DNA of 6,156 nt from an uncultured Collinsella sp. GTDB taxonomy: Bacteria; Actinomycetota; Coriobacteriia; Coriobacteriales; Coriobacteriaceae. The notes beneath the pieces are model-generated. The model made no database searches. It was not told the DNA's origin and was given only the letters and a program-made list of their open reading frames with translations. This document shows, one piece after another, positions 4,540-6,156 of this stretch; position 1 is the stretch's first letter; every line of letters starts with the position of its first letter. The position numbers were made by a program, and so were the translations under genes. The stretch covers positions 1-6,156 of the forward strand of contig CAAEOW010000077.1 in assembly GCA_900757705.1 (NCBI GenBank), read 5' to 3'.

Positions 4540-5301
4540 CTATTCGCCGCTGGACGCGACCGTCTGACCCTCGACGCCGTTAAATCCAAACAGCATGTCG
4601 AGCGTCTGGATGTACCACGGCGCGTCCTTGCCCACCTCTTCGATCTCTTTGGCCACTTCGCTGGCCTTTTTGGCGTTCGACGACTTCTTGCTCGAAGACG
4701 AATCCGAATCGTCGTCCAGGCCCAGCACGTCAATCTTGGTCTCGCCGGGCATCACCAGGCCCAGATCCTCGGTCGCCGCGTCCTTAATGCCCTCCTCCGA
4801 GAGCAGTTTGTCGACGCTTTTCTGCAGCTCGTCGTTGTACTGCTGGCGAATCTCGACCTGCTTGGCCAAGATGTCGCTCGAGCGTTTGGCAACGTAGAGG
4901 TCGCGCACGGGAAAGTACAGGCTCACGAGCACCAGGGCAACGACAATACCGATAAACAGTCCACGCTGGGGCCCATGGGTAAAGTCGTAGATTGCCTTAA
5001 TCACCGCGTTGTCGTTGGCGTAGTGCATGAAGTCCGAGCCCGAAAGACGGCTCGAGGGCTTGGTCGACTTGTCGTGCGCCTGAGCAGACGGGCGCGATTC
5101 GTACGTCGCGCGCGACGGACGGTCCGGGCGATGCGTCGACATATTCGTTTGAGCATGGGAGTGCGAAGTGCCCGGCGTGCGATGCGTGGGACGGTCAGCA
5201 CCCGTATATTCGGGCCCGCCAAGCTGCACCGAATGCGCGCGGCGAGACGACGGCTCACGCGAACCGGCGGAATAGTACCTGTTGTCGTAAATCTGATCCA
5301 T
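4540..5301 (-). CDS. ftsB: FtsB/DivIC septum formation initiator family protein
   Basis: A 253-aa bitopic membrane protein of the divisome. Residues 1 to about 95 are hydrophilic and rich in Ser, Arg, His, Thr and Pro, probably a disordered cytoplasmic tail. One membrane helix follows at about 114-132 (GLFIGIVVALVLVSLYFPV), then an extracytoplasmic coiled coil at about 133-175, and the family end motif ATEDLGLVMPGETKI (176-190). FtsB/DivIC normally pairs with FtsL and an FtsQ/DivIB protein to activate septal wall synthesis. Beyond the domain lies a C-terminal extension: an Asp/Ser-rich run (195-208), a charged helix, and a hydrophobic tail around WYIQTLDMLFGF (229-240). It heads the operon with the ppx-like gene; in mycobacteria the comparable order is eno, ftsB, a DUF501 gene, ppx. 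AAGG lies 5 nt before the ATG. The assignment rests on topology, end motif and context, as sequence conservation in this family is low. Confidence 0.88.
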   Translation of the reverse strand: MDQIYDNRYYSAGSREPSSRRAHSVQLGGPEYTGADRPTHRTPGTSHSHAQTNMSTHRPDRPSRATYESRPSAQAHDKSTKPSSRLSGSDFMHYANDNAVIKAIYDFTHGPQRGLFIGIVVALVLVSLYFPVRDLYVAKRSSDILAKQVEIRQQYNDELQKSVDKLLSEEGIKDAATEDLGLVMPGETKIDVLGLDDDSDSSSSKKSSNAKKASEVAKEIEEVGKDAPWYIQTLDMLFGFNGVEGQTVASSGE

Positions 5302-5344
5302 GTGCGCCTTGTGCGGTTGAGGTTTGTTTGCGCTAAGTATTCTA

Positions 5345-5353
5345 GTTATAGCA
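5345..5353 (-). promoter_or_regulatory. ftsB: Extended -10 promoter of the ftsB-ppx operon
   Basis: On the minus strand TGC-TATAAC forms an extended -10 element, predicting a start near 5338 and a leader of about 37 nt. No good -35 box is seen, which an extended -10 can tolerate. It lies only about 40 bp from the IS200 right-end hairpin, so the operon appears to keep its own promoter despite the insertion. Confidence 0.5.
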
Positions 5354-5394
5354 CGAGCGCGCGCACCGCCTTCGGCAGCCTTTGCTCGACATCA

Positions 5395-5419
5395 AAACCA
5401 CCCCTAGAAGGGGTGGTTT
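5395..5419 (-). terminator. IS right-end hairpin, also a likely terminator of tnpA
   Basis: A perfect 11-bp stem, AAACCACCCCT (5395-5405) with AGGGGTGGTTT (5409-5419), has a 3-nt loop. On the minus strand it is followed by TTTTG, so it should end tnpA transcription before ftsB. In this family the subterminal hairpin is also the site bound by TnpA for single-strand cleavage. Confidence 0.85.
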
Positions 5420-5528
5420 GCTCTTAGGGTGTAACCCTTGGATTTCCGGCACGCGTCTAAAGGCGCCGGCCCTCACGGGGTTCGGGCCGCACTGCAGGTT
5501 GACCCGTGACGGGCCGGTCAAACCGGCG
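5420..5528 (-). other. Structured 3' non-coding part of the IS
   Basis: Between the tnpA stop and the right-end hairpin I see no gene. The stretch is rich in short inverted repeats: GGGT/ACCC around 5437-5447, CCGGC/GCCGG around 5457-5480, GGCCC/GGGCC around 5478-5498 and CCGGT/ACCGG around 5514-5526. A GGCGC/GCGCC stem straddles the tnpA stop codon. Such structure is usual in IS200 ends. Confidence 0.5.
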
Positions 5529-5999
5529 CTATTTGCGCCCCGGCCCCCTATCGAAGGGGTCCTCGTGCTCCTTGACGCTCAGCCGGTCGAGCGCGATGTC
5601 GGCCTTCTCCTGCTCCCGGATGTACTTCGCGATCGTCGCCTCGTTCAGGCCGACGGTGGAAACGCAGTGGCCCTCGGCCCAGAACTTCCTGTTGCCGAAC
5701 TTGTACTTCATGTTCGCGTGCCTGTCGAATACCATCAGCGAGCTTTTCCCCTTCAGATAGCCCATCACGCTGGACACGCTGTACTTCGGCGGTATCGCCA
5801 GCAGCATGTGGACGTGGTCGGGCATCAGGTGCCCCTCGATGATCTCTATCCCCTTGTACTGGCAGAGCTTCCTGAAGATCTCCCCAAGGTCGGACCTTAT
5901 TTGGTTGTAGATGACTTTGCGCCTATACTTCGGCGTGAACACGACGTGGTACTTGCACATCCGCTTCGTGTGCGACAGGCCGTAGGCCTTCTGGGCCAT
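5529..5999 (-). CDS. tnpA: IS200-family transposase TnpA (HUH, single Tyr)
   Basis: A 156-aa Y1 transposase very close to the classic IS200 protein in length and motifs. It starts MAQKAYGLSHTKRMCKYHVV and has FTPKYRRKV (21-29), the HUH metal-binding motif PDHVHML (60-66; His62, His64), SVSSVMGYLKGKSSL (74-88), FWAEG (106-110) and the catalytic tyrosine in TIAKYIREQE (Tyr126, with Gln130 one turn on). As a dimer it cuts and rejoins single-stranded DNA at the element ends through a 5'-phosphotyrosine link, without target duplication. The ATG at 5999 is chosen because homology begins there and a purine-rich GAGAGGGCGG lies upstream. An open frame continues to 6140 but only translates the left end. 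No frameshift or missing residue is seen. Confidence 0.95.
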   Translation of the reverse strand: MAQKAYGLSHTKRMCKYHVVFTPKYRRKVIYNQIRSDLGEIFRKLCQYKGIEIIEGHLMPDHVHMLLAIPPKYSVSSVMGYLKGKSSLMVFDRHANMKYKFGNRKFWAEGHCVSTVGLNEATIAKYIREQEKADIALDRLSVKEHEDPFDRGPGRK

Positions 6000-6067
6000 A
6001 CGCCACCACCGCCCTCTCGACTCGGATTCCTTGCGGCCTGAACAATCGCAAGTGTCCGGCGAGGGGG

Positions 6068-6109
6068 CGGCTTTGTAAAGCCGGTTGTCCCCACCCGCAT
6101 AGCGGGTGG
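6068..6109. repeat. IS left-end hairpins
   Basis: CCACCCGC (6091-6098) pairs with GCGGGTGG (6102-6109) around a 3-nt loop and is the left-end counterpart of the hairpin at 5395-5419. A second hairpin, CGGCTT/AAGCCG, lies at about 6069-6084, in what would be the tnpA 5' leader. In Salmonella IS200 a structured leader and an antisense RNA repress tnpA; similar control is plausible but not shown here. Confidence 0.7.
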
Positions 6110-6118
6110 TTTCTGATG

Positions 6119-6156
6119 CGGCGCGCTGCGCGCCCCGCACAGGCTAAAGCCTTTAA
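6119..6156. other. Hairpin-rich flank at the window edge
   Basis: The last 38 bases hold a GC palindrome, GGCGCGC-T-GCGCGCC (6120-6134), and a short hairpin, AGGCT-AA-AGCCT (6141-6152), ending in TTAA. The second could be the weak terminator of a gene arriving from the left or part of the IS flank. The window stops here, so no assignment is possible. Confidence 0.35.

Larger units (their letters stand above)
5389..6118 (-). mobile_element. IS200-type insertion sequence (IS200/IS605 family)
   Basis: A single-gene element of about 0.7 kb, the usual IS200 size, carrying only tnpA and no tnpB. Each end has a strong hairpin: 5395-5419 (right end with respect to tnpA) and 6091-6109 (left end). Outside each stem the ends share the inward-reading CATCA(G)AAACCACCC, so the limits given are those of this shared sequence; the true cleavage points cannot be fixed without an empty-site sequence. 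No target duplication is expected in this family and none is seen. The transposase is full length with catalytic residues present, so the copy may be active. It lies just upstream of the ftsB promoter in the same orientation. Confidence 0.85.

Noticed and set aside
3797..4583. Two plus-strand open frames opposite the ppx gene
   Set aside because: Both are shadows of the Ppx/GppA coding frame, whose motifs are all present on the minus strand.
4519..5427. Long plus-strand open frame of 302 codons opposite ftsB
   Set aside because: It is antisense to a gene with clear topology and motifs, has low-complexity Arg/Val/Leu-rich content, and results from GC-rich codon structure.
5382..6041. Plus-strand open frame of 219 codons opposite tnpA
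   Set aside because: It is antisense to the well-matched IS200 transposase and spans both non-coding IS ends.
6000..6140. Longer tnpA start giving 203 residues
   Set aside because: The extra 47 residues translate the left-end hairpins and have no IS200 homology; the ATG at 5999 begins at the usual TnpA N-terminus.

Overview
The window looks like chromosomal DNA of a high-GC Gram-positive gut actinobacterium. My best guess is a coriobacterium such as Collinsella. This rests on gene content (a galactitol-type PTS IIB, an FtsB/DivIC protein with a long disordered N-terminus followed by a short Ppx/GppA protein, an AAA+/DUF4143 ATPase) and on G/C-rich third codon positions. No taxonomic search was possible.

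Layout from left to right. (1) 70-803: a short minus-strand operon encoding an orphan PTS IIB component and a stand-alone VOC-fold protein, closed by a perfect-stem terminator. (2) 967-1590: a divergently transcribed membrane-anchored, TPR-like protein of unknown function. (3) 1622-1706: an intact tRNA-Leu(UAA) with its own extended -10 promoter and a strong terminator. (4) 1707-2180: a structured stretch with no gene, holding an inverted tRNA T-arm copy, three GC-rich hairpins, a second copy of the tRNA 3' end plus terminator, a 23-bp-stem palindrome, and a 33-bp tandem repeat whose units are themselves quasi-palindromic. (5) 2181-3482: an AAA+ ATPase with a C-terminal DUF4143 domain carrying a PD-(D/E)xK-like motif. 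(6) 3518-5301: a minus-strand pair, ftsB-like then ppx/gppA-like, 20 bp apart. (7) about 5389-6118: an apparently intact IS200-type insertion sequence (single HUH/Tyr transposase gene, hairpin at each end) sitting directly upstream of the ftsB promoter.

Functional reading. The left pair points to sugar or sugar-acid uptake and catabolism, but the IIA and IIC partners are not here. The ftsB-ppx pair is a reduced version of a conserved actinobacterial neighbourhood linking cell division and phosphate/nucleotide metabolism. The most unusual part is 1707-3482, where duplicated tRNA pieces, a large palindrome and an ordered repeat array lead into a possible ATPase/nuclease gene. Whether these form one functional unit is inference.
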